DNA from: Nemertoderma westbladi
Taxonomy: Eukaryota > Xenacoelomorpha > Nemertodermatida > Nemertodermatidae
Length of the DNA stretch: 64,000 bases
Assembly: GCA_032718475.1 (NCBI GenBank)
Contig: JAUCBJ010006222.1
Coordinates: 1-64,000 of the forward strand
Direction of reading: 5' to 3'
The position numbers and the translations under genes were made by a program. The notes below the pieces were generated by a model. That model saw only the letters and a list, made by a program, of their open reading frames with translations, had not been told where the DNA came from and searched no databases. The stretch's first letter is position 1. Each line of letters starts with the position of its first letter. Positions 38,895 to 51,100 of this stretch are shown here, one piece after another.

Positions 38895-41800
38895 TTGTGG
38901 TAACAACTCTTTCTCGATACAGTTTCCATGCGGTCTCAGCAGAACCCATTGGGGATTCCTTAAGTTTTTTTTAGACAATATTAATATTGGATATGGATAT
39001 ATCTTTGATATCTCCCATTATTGTCGTAATGCCAATATTGTCTCATTTTGTCCCTCCGTTGCGTTGGTTACAGTTTCGATGTTTTCTATTGATTTTGGCA
39101 CTTTGGCACCCCCACTATGGATTACATTAGTAATGCGGAGGTCCAGCCACTAGAGGCCAGTGGAATGACTGGACACAATCGGCCTCACAGGCGTCAGTTA
39201 TCTCCTGACCGGCTGCCTGTCTCACCCCCTACTGGAGAGAGAGCGGCAAACAATTCTTTGAGTCCCTTTCCTGATGACCTTTCTGGCCCAAACCCTGGGT
39301 CACCAGGGAGGCCAGATTGTGAGGGGGAGAGGGATTCTGGAGTTGGAGGCTACTCTCATGTTCCACCGCGACCAACAAAGCCATTGGTGAATCTGAGGCA
39401 AGTCACTAGACTAGCCTCAGTAAACACCCTAACACTCGGGTCCCCAATGCGACAAGGTGAGCTGACTGCCTTGGCAGATAAGCTTTCTCTTAGTGCAGTG
39501 GGTGTTCAAGAGCACCGAATGCAGACTGGACAGACTGATGAGGTTCTGATTAAGGACATGGGGGCGGTTGGCGACTCGCCCTCGCTTCAGCAGATGATAG
39601 TGGCAATGGTGGAATTGGTCTATTGATGAATCCAACTGCACATGCAGCATTGGACAAAATAGACCAAATCTCTAACCGCATCATCCGTTGCCACTTCTCA
39701 TGTTCTGGAAGACTGGCTAAGAAGTTTCCTAAGGTGGTTCTGATTGTGTGCTACTCTCCAACTAGTGTTGCCCCTGTAGAGGAGGTGGAAAATTTCTACC
39801 AGAATCTACAAGCAGCTACTGATGGAGTGGATCAGCATGCATTCTTAACATTCCTGGGAGACTTTAATGCAAGTCTGCATCAATCACCTACATCGCCCTG
39901 GGTCTATAGCAATAGTGTTAACCGAAATTCCGTCCATCTTCAGGATTTTATCTCTGGAAATGGATTGTTTTCGGCTGGAACCCAGTTCAAGAAGCGAACT
40001 GGAAAGCTATGGACTCATAGTGGACCCAGTGGTCACAAGTCCCAGATAGACCATATCCTGTTTCGTAGGAAATACAGGAGCTCTATACAAGACTGTAATG
40101 CATTTACACTACGACCCTTCTCCAGTGATCACCGCCTTATTGTGGCCAAGGTAAGACTTAGTCTGCGTGCTAGCAGAACAACGAAATCTGCCTTGCCGCG
40201 GCATGACTGGTCCTCTCTGTTGCAACAGCCAAGTGTGAGATCCAGCTTCACACTACAGCTGAGCAACAGGTATGAGGTTCTTGCCTCTGAGGCGGCAGAT
40301 CACTGTGAGGGCTATACTGCCTTCACAGAGGCAGTTAAGTTAGCAGCTGCAGAAACAGTTCCTGTATACCCTCGAAACAGGAAACGGGCCCCCTGGACTG
40401 ACAACAAAATTCAGAAGTGCCGAAATGACCTCTACAAGGCGCAGAAAGAGTCCCGACTCAAACAGACTACAGCGGCCAAGAATGCAGTTAAGGCTGCATC
40501 TAGGTCCCTGAACAGGCAGTACTCTGTTAATTTACAGGAGCTAATAAACCAACAGGTTGATGCCATCAATGATGCTGACGACAGCAGGCAATCATCCCAG
40601 GCATGGAGATCGATCAACTTGCTTGCTGGTCGAAAAAGCCAACCAACCACCAAGGTTAAGGCTGAATCACCAGCCGATCGCCTCAATGGTTGGAAGGCCC
40701 ACTTTGAAAAGCTCCTCAATAATGACAGGGTATTGCCTGATAACTTTATAGAAGTAAAAGTGTCTGAGTCTGTACTCCCAGATATTCCCATTTGGTGATA
40801 TCTCCTTTGCAGAAGTGAAGGCTGCTGCAAAGAGCATTAAGACCAATCGTGCCAGTGGAGTAGATGGTGTTCCCCCTGAGGTCTTTAAAATACCTGAGTG
40901 TTTAAAGCTCATCTATCCCATCATAGTAGCCATGTACCACAACAAGAGTCCCACAAGAAATGAAAACAAATAAGTTGGTGCCAGTTCCCAAGAAGGGCAA
41001 CCTAACACTCTATGGTTCTTTTCGGGGAATTTCATTGATCTCGATTGCTGCAAAGCTATACAATAGAATTCTATTAAATCGCATCAGGGATCCCATTGAG
41101 AGACTGCTCCGTGGAAATCAGAATGGGTTCCGTAAAGGTCGTGGGACCATGGAGCCCATTTTGGCACTTAGAAGGATAATTGAAGAGTTATCAAAAAAGA
41201 AAGACAGGCATCTGGCTGTTATCTTTGTTGACTTCTTCAAGTCCTTTGATTCAGTCTCTCGCTCACGTATGTTCAGCATACTTTCATTATATGGGATTCC
41301 TGATGAAATTATTGCAGCAATCAGATCAGTATACGATGGTTCGACAACATTTGTGTCTACTGTTGACGGTGACACAGAACCATTTGAAGTGTTATGGGGC
41401 GTCCTCCAGGGAGACACACTTGCACCATTCTTGTTCATAATTGTTGTTGACTATGTTCTACGCATGTCCTTAGATCATCATAATGATGATGGGGTGATGA
41501 TAACTCCACCTACTGGCTCCAGAAGTCGAGGAAATCCTGCCAAGTACCTAACTGATCTAGACTTTGCTGATGACTTAGGAGTACTCTCAGAATCACTAGA
41601 GGGAGCCCAACGGCTCCTCAGCTCATTAGAACATGCTGCTTCTAGTGTTGGTCTTTTTATTAACTCCAGAAAGACCAAAATTTTGACAGTTAACTTTGAA
41701 AGTCCTCAGCAAGTCTCTGATCGGATGAGCATAAGCTCAAAAGATGGTATGCTTGAGCATGTGGATGACTTCTGTTACCTGGGATCATGGATCCGGAAGT

Positions 41801-42386
41801 CAGGTGAGGTCCTTCGAATACGTATGGGAAAGGCATGGGCAGCCTTGAATAGGCTTTCCAGGATTTGGAAGTCACCGAGAATTAATCGGAAACTTAAGGT
41901 CCGGTTATTTAGAGCAGCAGTAGTTCCAGTACTCCTCTACGGGAGTCCATGCTGGGCTCTAACTGCTGAGGACACCAAATCTCTGGATGGCACATTCACA
42001 AGAATGCTACGCCGGGTTCATTGTGTCAAGTTCAATGCACACATCTCCAACCAGACACTATATAACATTGGAGGTGTCTCATTGGTTCCCCCAAGCTTGA
42101 CACTAGAACAAAATCGCCTCCGCTTTGCAGGACATTGCTTTCGCCGTGAGGACCAGCCAGTGCATAATCTTGTACTTTGGCAGCCTCATGGAGTGAATAA
42201 GCATGGTGGACAGCCCATGACTTTCTTGAGACGCATCTTAAAGGACACTGGCCTTGGAGATGCGGATGATCTAGCAAATGTCATGGGTGATAGGGAGTTG
42301 TGGCGGTGCAATTTTGTCGATAAGCCGGCACAACATTCTTAAAAATGCAGCTGCAATGCAGCATGCCGATCCTAGTAGTAGTAGTT
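38895..42386 (+). mobile_element. Near full-length RTE-like non-LTR retrotransposon
   Basis: About 3.5 kb: a short 5' region, one ORF with an apurinic-type endonuclease followed by reverse transcriptase, and a very short 3' UTR ending in CCTAG(TAG)3. This organisation, with no ORF1 and a trinucleotide tail in place of poly-A, is typical of RTE-type elements; the clade assignment is an inference. The 3' terminus is fixed by agreement with the copies at 30794 and 38224. The 5' terminus is less certain: the 29-bp satellite fades out near 38894 and I take that as the border. Confidence 0.85.
39117..42342 (+). pseudogene. LINE endonuclease-reverse transcriptase ORF with three frameshifts
   Basis: The reading runs through three frames: 39117-39626, about 39560-40798 and 40960-42342. 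The endonuclease part has GVQEHRM (catalytic Glu), GDFNAS, SQIDHILF and SDHRL. The RT part has the FVDFF...FDSV motif, QGDTLAPFLF and FADDL, so catalytic residues are intact. Breaks: one G missing in the run 39560-39564; one extra C in 40787-40789 (GATATTCCCATTT); one base missing near 40941-40947. In each case the alternative frame carries on the family-like sequence directly. The ORF ends at TAA near 42340, about 30 bp before the 3' tail. Single-base indels in simple runs could be real decay or assembly error. The first residues (39117-39400) are Pro- and Gly-rich and not recognised. Confidence 0.85.
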
Positions 42387-42888
42387 ATTCATTATTAGCT
42401 TCCGTAACTATAGAATTATTATTACAAAAAAGAAAGACAGGCATCTGGCTGTAGTAGTAGTGGCACTTTGGTTTCGCTCCTTTCCTCGTCCAATGGAAAA
42501 TATCCATCCTCGGAAAAGCGCCCTTTCTTGACTCAGTCTTAAATGGAAGGGAATTGGTATCGTCTCTGAAGTCCAACACATCCGCCCCTCCCTCTTGTTT
42601 AGTCTTTATTGTTTATTATTGAGTCTAAATTGAGTCTAAATTGAATAGATTGAATCTCATTAGGCGTGTAATGCATATCTATAATTGCTTCATGTAAAAT
42701 CACTGAATAACTCAAATTATAGCCCAAATGAATTCATTAAAGCATAATATTTTCCACTACTGTGGGTTTGAGTTTAGATAGGTTTAGTTTTCTTTTTTTA
42801 ATTAGTATTCAGTCAGGTTAAGTAGTAGATTGAATTCAAGGACAAGGGGAGAAAATCTGCACGAAAGAGGGGTCATAAGAAATTATGT
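42387..42888. other. Intergenic, with a 28-bp LINE-derived island
   Basis: Bases 42425-42452 are identical to 41192-41219 inside the LINE RT region and are followed by AGTAGTAGTGG, like the LINE tail. The rest shows a short direct repeat (GAGTCTAAATT twice near 42622-42643) and no gene. Confidence 0.6.
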
Positions 42889-43087
42889 TCTTTTGGGTTC
42901 CATTGGGTTCCTTTGGGTATATGTGGTTCATTTGGGTTCCATTGGTTACATTTGGGTTCCATTGGTTACATTTGGATATTTTGGGTTCCTTTGCCCTTTG
43001 GGTATATGTGGTTCATTTGGGTTCCATTGGTTACATTTGGTTATTTTGGGTTCCATTGGGTTCCTTTGGGTATATTTGGTTCTTTTG
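42889..43087. repeat. G/T-rich short tandem repeat region
   Basis: Degenerate units such as TTTGGGTTCCATTGG, TTACATTTGG and TTTGGGTATATGTGG repeat for about 200 bp. A longer block of about 87 bp (TTTGGGTATATGTGGTTCAT and following) occurs twice, near 42912 and 42999. Overlapping frames rich in Phe, Gly and Trp are artefacts of the repeat. Confidence 0.85.
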
Positions 43088-43730
43088 TGAGTTTAGTGGG
43101 ACCATGGCCCGCTAAATCACATGGGCGCATTCAACTAGGCCATGGTTGGACTCATTATATAATTTGCATTTTCATTACGTCAATCACAAACCTAGTCGGA
43201 ATAATAAAAAGCCAACTGCAATGTATGAGTCATATATTGCCCTATATTATGCCGTTCCTGCATTATTAAAGAAAATAGGTATAGCAATGATTTATTAACA
43301 GAAGTCGTTTGTGCTTTGTTACTTTACCGAAACCACATATGCGACGGCTGGTATCAAATGCACATTTTTAGTAGGAAGGGGTGCTTGTGTTGGTGCTGGT
43401 TGGTATTATACCACTCCACATTGATTTTCTGTCAGACCAATTATTTATTAATATAAATTATTGTAACCTTTATATATTGTACTGTGTGTGCCTAGAATGC
43501 ACATATAATTGCGTGTCAGATTGCTGTTGTGGTGGTTGTATCATTATTGCCTTGTGCCGACGTGATTACGACGTTGCTAAGTGTCTGACATTTTAAACTG
43601 CATTTTGCACCAAACGTGTGTTTTCCGCAGTGCTCAAAAGGCACCCACAAACGCGAAATGTTACGTTTTCTGAAGTAGAAGCTGCTCCAGCTCCTGTTAA
43701 GACACATAAAGTCAGTTTGTGTTGACGGCG
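43088..43730. other. Intergenic region without recognisable features
   Basis: A 71-codon frame at 43381-43596 is Cys-rich near its end but has no start context, family resemblance or neighbour to support it. I see no repeat or RNA gene here. Confidence 0.4.
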
Positions 43731-44420
43731 TACCTCGTTGACGGCGTACCTCGTTGACGGCGTACCTCGTTGACGACGTACCTCGTTTATGGCGTACCTC
43801 GTTGACGGCGTACCTCGTTGACAGCGTACCTCGTTGACAGCGTACCTCGTTGACAGCGTACCTCGTTGATGGCGTACCTCGTTGATGGCGTACCTCGTTG
43901 ACGGTGTACCTCGTTGACGGCGTACCTCGTTGACGGCGTACCTCGTTGACGACGTACCTCGTTGACGGCGTACCTCGTTGACGGCGTACCTCGTTGACGG
44001 CGTACCTCATTGACGGCGTACCTCGTTGACGGCGTACCTCGTTGACGGCGTACCTCGTTGACGGCGTACCTCGTTGACGGCGTACCTCGTTGACGGCGTA
44101 CCTCGTTGACGGCGTACCTCGTTGACGGCGTACCTCGTTGACGGCGTACCTCGTTGACGGCGTACCTCGTTGACGGCGTACCTTGTTGACGGCGTACCTC
44201 GTTGACGGCGTACCTCATTGACGGCGTACCTCGTTGACGGCGTACCTCGTTGACGGCGTACCTCGTTGACGGCGTACCTCGTTGACGGCGTACCTCGTTG
44301 ACGGCGTACCTCGTTGACGGCGTACCTCGTTGACGGCGTACCTCGTTGACGGCGTACCTCGTTGACGACGTACCTCGTCGTACTTCGTCGTACTTCGGCG
44401 TACCTCGTTGACGGCGCACC
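43731..44420. repeat. Minisatellite array, 16-bp unit
   Basis: About 43 units of CGTTGACGGCGTACCT, with occasional GACG/GATG/GACA substitutions and, near 44370-44400, a disturbed stretch of CGTCGTACTT units. Three units make 48 bp, so on the minus strand every frame encodes the same 16-residue cycle (RYAVNEVRRQRGTPST) and open frames of 150-211 codons appear. Confidence 0.96.
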
Positions 44421-45113
44421 ATGAATGCTTATCCTAATCCATACCATTCTCCTCCAACACACATAGATCGCACCTCAAGAAATGAGGACTAAAAATGCTA
44501 GTTACTTAACATGTGAAAGGTGACCTAAGACTGTTTGGGTCATATTTTGGAATCAGATTGCAGTTAAGCTAATCTACAGAATAATATTGAATCATATGGG
44601 ATCGTGTTGATAGACTATCCTGTGTATCATCAAATGCAAAATGTTTTCCGAATCATAGAAATGTTACCCTAGAGCCAATTTTTACACTTTGGGCATCATT
44701 TAGGATTTGCATATGTGGAATGACAGGCATTTGGACAGGCGATAAATATTTACAGTGCGAGTGGTGGAATGGGTTAGAAGACTTCTGCCACATAGGATCT
44801 TGGATTCGGAATCTCTTGAAGATTTACGAATACGAAAGAATATTGAGGCATTAAGTAAAATATTAAGGCATGGAAATCACCTGGAATCAACCTCCGAAAG
44901 TAAGTTTATTCTGAGCAGCAGTAGAGCCTGTCCTGCTGTTCTGTTGGTTTCTTACAAGGGAATATATCAGATCCCCTGATGGAACGCGGGTCCAGGGCTC
45001 CTTGGCATAATATACAATAATCACTTATCAACGACGGCATGTTACAACCTAGGTAACATCGTGTTGTCAAAACCCAGCACTTCCCTGCAGCGCTGCGGTC
45101 ACAACTGCGGACA
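44421..45113. other. Intergenic region with a LINE relic
   Basis: Apart from the diverged LINE piece at 44771-44950, I see no gene or repeat. The last bases before the next array (CTGCAGCGCTGCGG) are GC-rich. Confidence 0.5.
44771..44950 (+). mobile_element. Old diverged RTE-like LINE relic
   Basis: One frame reads LEDFCHIGSWIRN, matching VDDFCYLGSWIRK of the full LINE (near 41765). The DNA stays alignable through ACGAATACGAAAG and TTTATTCTGAGCAGCAGTAG, where the full element has CGAATACGTATGG and TTTAGAGCAGCAGTAG. It is far more diverged than the other copies and belongs to an older insertion or another subfamily. Confidence 0.6.
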
Positions 45114-48100
45114 CAAATGATTGTAAACCTACGTTAGTACAGCTGAATGATTGTAATCCTACGTTATTACAGCTGAATGATTGTAATCCTACGTTAGTAC
45201 AGCTGAATGATTGTAATCCTACGTTTTTACAGCTGAATGATTGTAATCCTACGTTAGTACAGCTGAATGATTGTAATCCTACGTTAATACAGCTGAATGA
45301 TTGTAATCCTACGTTATTACAGCTGAATGATTGTAATCCTACGTTATTACAGCTGAATGATTGTAATCCTACTTTAGTACAGCTGAATGATTATAATCCT
45401 ACGTTAGTACAGCTGAATGATTGTAACCCTACGTTATTACAGCTGAATGATTGTAATCCTACGTTATTACAGCTGAATGATTGTAATCCTACGTTATTAC
45501 AGCTGAATGATTGTAATCCTACGTTAGTACAGCTGAATGATTGTAACCCTACGTTATTACAGCTGAATGATTGTAATCCTACGTTAGTACAGCTGAATGA
45601 TTGTAATCCCAGTACAGCTGAATGATTGTAATCCTACGTTAGTACAGCTGAATGATTGTAATCCTCGTTAGTACAGCTGAATGATTGTAATCCTACGTTA
45701 TTACAGCTGAATGATTGTAATCCTACGTTAGTACAGCTGAATGATTGTAATCCTACGTTAGTACAGCTAAATGATTGTAATCCCAGTACAGCTGAATGAT
45801 TGTAATCCTACGTTAGTACAGCTGAATGATTGTAATCCTCGTTAGTACAGCTGAATGATTGTAATCCTACGTTATTACAGCTGAATGATTGTAATCCTAC
45901 GTTAGTACAGCTGAATGATTGTAATCCTACGTTAGTACAGCTAAATGATTGTAATCCTACGTTAGTACAGCTGAATGATTGTAATCCTACGTTATTACAG
46001 CTGAATGATTGTAATCCTACGTTATTACAGCTGAATGATTGTAATCCTACGTTAGTACAGCTGAATGATTGTAATCCTACGTTAATACAGCTGAATGATT
46101 GTAATCCTACGTTATTACAGCTGAATGATTGTAATCCTACGTTATTACAGCTGAATGATTGTAATCCTACGTTATTACAGCTGAATGATTGTAATCCTCG
46201 TTAGTACAGCTGAATGATTGTAATCCTACGTTATTACAGCTGAATGATTGTAATCCTACTTTAGTACAGCTGAATGATTATAATCCTACGTTAGTACAGC
46301 TGAATGATTGTAATCCTACGTTATTACAGCTGAATGATTGTAATCCTCGTTATTACAGCTGAATGATTGTAATCCTACGTTATTACAGCCAGCTGAATGA
46401 TTGTAATCCTACGTTAGTACAGCTGAATGATTGTAATCCTACGTTAGTACAGCTGAATGATTGTAATCCTACGTTATTACAGCTGAATGATTGTAATCCT
46501 ACGTTATTACAGCTGAATGATTGTAATCCTACGTTATTACAGCTGAATGATTGTAATCCTACGTTATTACAGCTGAATGATTGTAATCCTACGTTATTAC
46601 AGCTGAATGATTGTAATCCTACGTTATTACAGCTGAATGATTGTAATCCTACGTTATTACAGCTGAATGATTGTAATCCTACGTTATTACAGCTGAATGA
46701 TTGTAATCCTACGTTATTACAGCTGAATGATTGTAATCCTACGTTATTACAGCTGAATGATTGTAATCCTACGTTATTACAGCTGAATGATTGTAATCCT
46801 ACGTTAGTACAGCTGAATGATTGTAATCCTACGTTATTACAGCTGAATGATTGTAATCCTACGTTATTACAGCTGAATGATTGTAATCCTACGTTATTAC
46901 AGCCAGCTGAATGATTGTAATCCTACGTTAGTACAGCTGAATGATTGTAATCCTACGTTATTACAGCTGAATGATTGTAATCCTACGTTATTACAGCTGA
47001 ATGATTGTAATCCTACGTTAGTACAGCTGAATGATTGTAATCCTACGTTATTACAGCTGAATGATTGTAATCCTCGTTAGTACAGCTGAATGATTGTAAT
47101 CCTACGTTATTACAGCTGAATGATTGTAATCCTACGTTATTACAGCCAGCTGAATGATTGTAATCCTACGTTAGTACAGCTGAATGATTATAATCCTACG
47201 TTAGTACAGCTGAATGATTGTAATCCTACGTTATTACAGCTGAATGATTGCAATCCTCGTTAGTACAGCTGAATGATTGTAATCCTACGTTATTACAGCT
47301 GAATGATTGTAATCCTACGTTATTACAGCCAGCTGAATGATTGTAATCCTACGTTAGTACAGCTGAATGATTGTAATCCTACTTTAGTACAGCTGAATGA
47401 TTATAATCCTACGTTAGTACAGCTGAATGATTGTAATCCTACGTTATTACAGCTGAATGATTGTAATCCTCGTTAGTACAGCTGAATGATTGTAATCCTA
47501 CGTTATTACAGCTGAATGATTGTAATCCTACGTTATTACAGCCAGCTGAATGATTGTAATCCTACGTTAGTACAGCTGAATGATTGTAATCCTACGTTAT
47601 TACAGCTGAATGATTGTAATCCTACGTTATTACAGCTGAATGATTGTAATCCTACGTTATTACAGCTGAATGATTGTAATCCTACGTTATTACAGCTGAA
47701 TGATTGTAATCCTACTTTAGTACAGCTGAATGATTATAATCCTACGTTAGTACAGCTGAATGATTGTAATCCTACGTTATTACATCTGAATGATTGTAAT
47801 CCTCGTTAGTACAGCTGAATGATTGTAATCCTACGTTAGTACAGCTGAATGATTGTAATCCTACGTTATTACAGCTGAATGATTGTAATCCTATGTTAGT
47901 ACAGCTGAATGATTGTAATCCTCGTTAGTACAGCTGAATGATTGTAATCCTACGTTATTACAGCTGAATGATTGTAATCCTCGTTATTACAGCTGAATGA
48001 TTGTAATCCTCGTTAGTACAGCTGAATGATTGTAATCCTACGTTATTACAGCTGAATGATTGTAATCCTACGTTATTACAGCTGAATGATTGTAATCCTA

Positions 48101-51100
48101 CGTTATTACAGCTGAATGATTGTAATCCTACGTTATTACAGCTGAATGATTGTAATCCTACGTTATTACAGCCAGCTGAATGATTGTAATCCTCGTTAGT
48201 ACAGCTGAATGATTGTAATCCTACGTTAGTACAGCTGAATGATTGTAATCCTACGTTATTACAGCTGAATGATTGTAATCCTACGTTATTACAGCTGAAT
48301 GATTGTAATCCTACGTTAGTACAGCTGAATGATTGTAATCCTACTTTAGTACAGCTGAATGATTATAATCCTACGTTAGTACAGCTGAATGATTGTAATC
48401 CTACGTTATTACAGCTGAATGATTGTAATCCTACGTTAGTACAGCTGAATGATTGTAATCCTACGTTAGTACAGCTGAATGATTGTAATCCTACTTTAGT
48501 ACAGCTGAATGATTATAATCCTACGTTAGTACAGCTGAATGATTGTAATCCTACGTTATTACAGCTGAATGATTGTAATCCTACGTTAGTACAGCTGAAT
48601 GATTGTAATCCTACGTTATTACAGCTGAATGATTGTAATCCTACGTTATTACAGCTGAATGATTGTAATCCTACGTTAGTACAGCTGAATGATTGTAATC
48701 CTACTTTAGTACAGCTGAATGATTATAATCCTACGTTAGTACAGCTGAATGATTGTAATCCTACGTTATTACAGCTGAATGATTGTAATCCTCGTTATTA
48801 CAGCTGAATGATTGTAATCCTACGTTAGTACAGCTGAATGATTGTAATCCTACGTTATTACAGCTGAATGATTGTAATCCTACGTTAGTACAGCTGAATG
48901 ATTGTAATCCTACGTTAGTACAGCTGAATGATTGTAATCCTACGTTAGTACAGCTGAATGATTGTAATCCTCGTTAGTACAGCTGAATGATTGTAATCCT
49001 ACGTTAGTACAGCTGAATGATTGTAATCCTCGTTAGTACAGCTGAATGATTGTAATCCTACGTTATTACAGCTGAATGATTGTAATCCTACGTTATTACA
49101 GCTGAATGATTGTAATCCTACGTTATTACAGCTGAATGATTGTAATCCTACGTTATTACAGCTGAATGATTGTAATCCTACGTTATTACAGCTGAATGAT
49201 TGTAATCCTACGTTATTACAGCTGAATGATTGTAATCCTACGTTATTACAGCTGAATGATTGTAATCCTACGTTATTACAGCTGAATGATTGTAATCCTA
49301 CGTTATTACAGCCAGCTGAATGATTGTAATCCTACGTTAGTACAGCTGAATGATTGTAATCCTACGTTAGTACAGCTGAATGATTGTAATCCTACGTTAT
49401 TACAGCTGAATGATTGTAATCCTACGTTATTACAGCTGAATGATTGTAATCCTACGTTATTACAGCTGAATGATTGTAATCCTACGTTAGTACAGCTGAA
49501 TGATTGTAATCCTACGTTATTACAGCTGAATGATTGTAATCCTACGTTATTACAGCTGAATGATTGTAATCCTACGTTATTACAGCTGAATGATTGTAAT
49601 CCTACGTTATTACAGCTGAATGATTGTAATCCTACGTTATTACAGCTGAATGATTGTAATCCTACGTTATTACAGCCAGCTGAATGATTGTAATCCTACG
49701 TTATTACAGCTGAATGATTGTAATCCTACGTTATTACAGCTGAATGATTGTAATCCTACGTTATTACAGCTGAATGATTGTAATCCTACGTTATTACAGC
49801 TGAATGATTGTAATCCTACTTTAGTACAGCTGAATGATTATAATCCTACGTTAGTACAGCTGAATGATTGTAATCCTACGTTATTACAGCTGAATGATTG
49901 TAATCCTCGTTAGTACAGCTGAATGATTGTAATCCTACGTTATTACAGCTGAATGATTGTAATCCTACTTTAGTACAGCTGAATGATTATAATCCTACGT
50001 TAGTACAGCTGAATGATTGTAATCCTACGTTATTACAGCTGAATGATTGTAATCCTCGTTAGTACAGCTGAATGATTGTAATCCTACGTTAGTACAGCTG
50101 AATGATTGTAATCCTACGTTAGTACAGCTGAATGATTGTAATCCTACGTTAGTACAGCTGAATGATTGTAATCCTACGTTATTACAGCTGAATGATTGTA
50201 ATCCTACGTTATTACAGCTGAATGATTGTAATCCTACGTTATTACAGCTGAATGATTGTAATCCTACGTTATTACAGCTGAATGATTGTAATCCTACGTT
50301 ATTACAGCCAGCTGAATGATTGTAATCCTACGTTAGTACAGCTGAATGATTGTAATCCTACGTTATTACAGCTGAATGATTGTAATCCTACGTTATTACA
50401 GCTGAATGATTGTAATCCTACGTTATTACAGCTGAATGATTGTAATCCTACGTTATTACAGCTGAATGATTGTAATCCTACGTTATTACAGCTGAATGAT
50501 TGTAATCCTACGTTATTACAGCCAGCTGAATGATTGTAATCCTACGTTAGTACAGCTGAATGATTGTAATCCTACGTTATTACAGCTGAATGATTGTAAT
50601 CCTACGTTATTACAGCTGAATGATTGTAATCCTACGTTATTACAGCTGAATGATTGTAATCCTACGTTATTACAGCTGAATGATTGTAATCCTACTTTAG
50701 TACAGCTGAATGATTATAATCCTACGTTAGTACAGCTGAATGATTGTAATCCTACGTTATTACAGCTGAATGATTGTAATCCTCGTTAGTACAGCTGAAT
50801 GATTGTAATCCTACGTTATTACAGCTGAATGATTGTAATCCTACTTTAGTACAGCTGAATGATTATAATCCTACGTTAGTACAGCTGAATGATTGTAATC
50901 CTACGTTATTACAGCTGAATGATTGTAATCCTCGTTAGTACAGCTGAATGATTGTAATCCTACGTTAGTACAGCTGAATGATTGTAATCCTACGTTAGTA
51001 CAGCTGAATGATTGTAATCCTACGTTATTACAGCTGAATGATTGTAATCCTCGTTAGTACAGCTGAATGATTGTAATCCTACGTTATTACAGCTGAATGA

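Noticed and set aside
42830-43269. Three overlapping frames rich in Phe, Gly and Trp
   Set aside because: They are produced by the TTTGGGTTCCAT repeat in several frames.
43381-43596. 71-codon Cys-containing ORF
   Set aside because: Length is within chance expectation and no start context, neighbour or motif supports it.
44755-44979. 74-codon ORF
   Set aside because: The DNA is a diverged LINE relic whose homologous frame is a different one.
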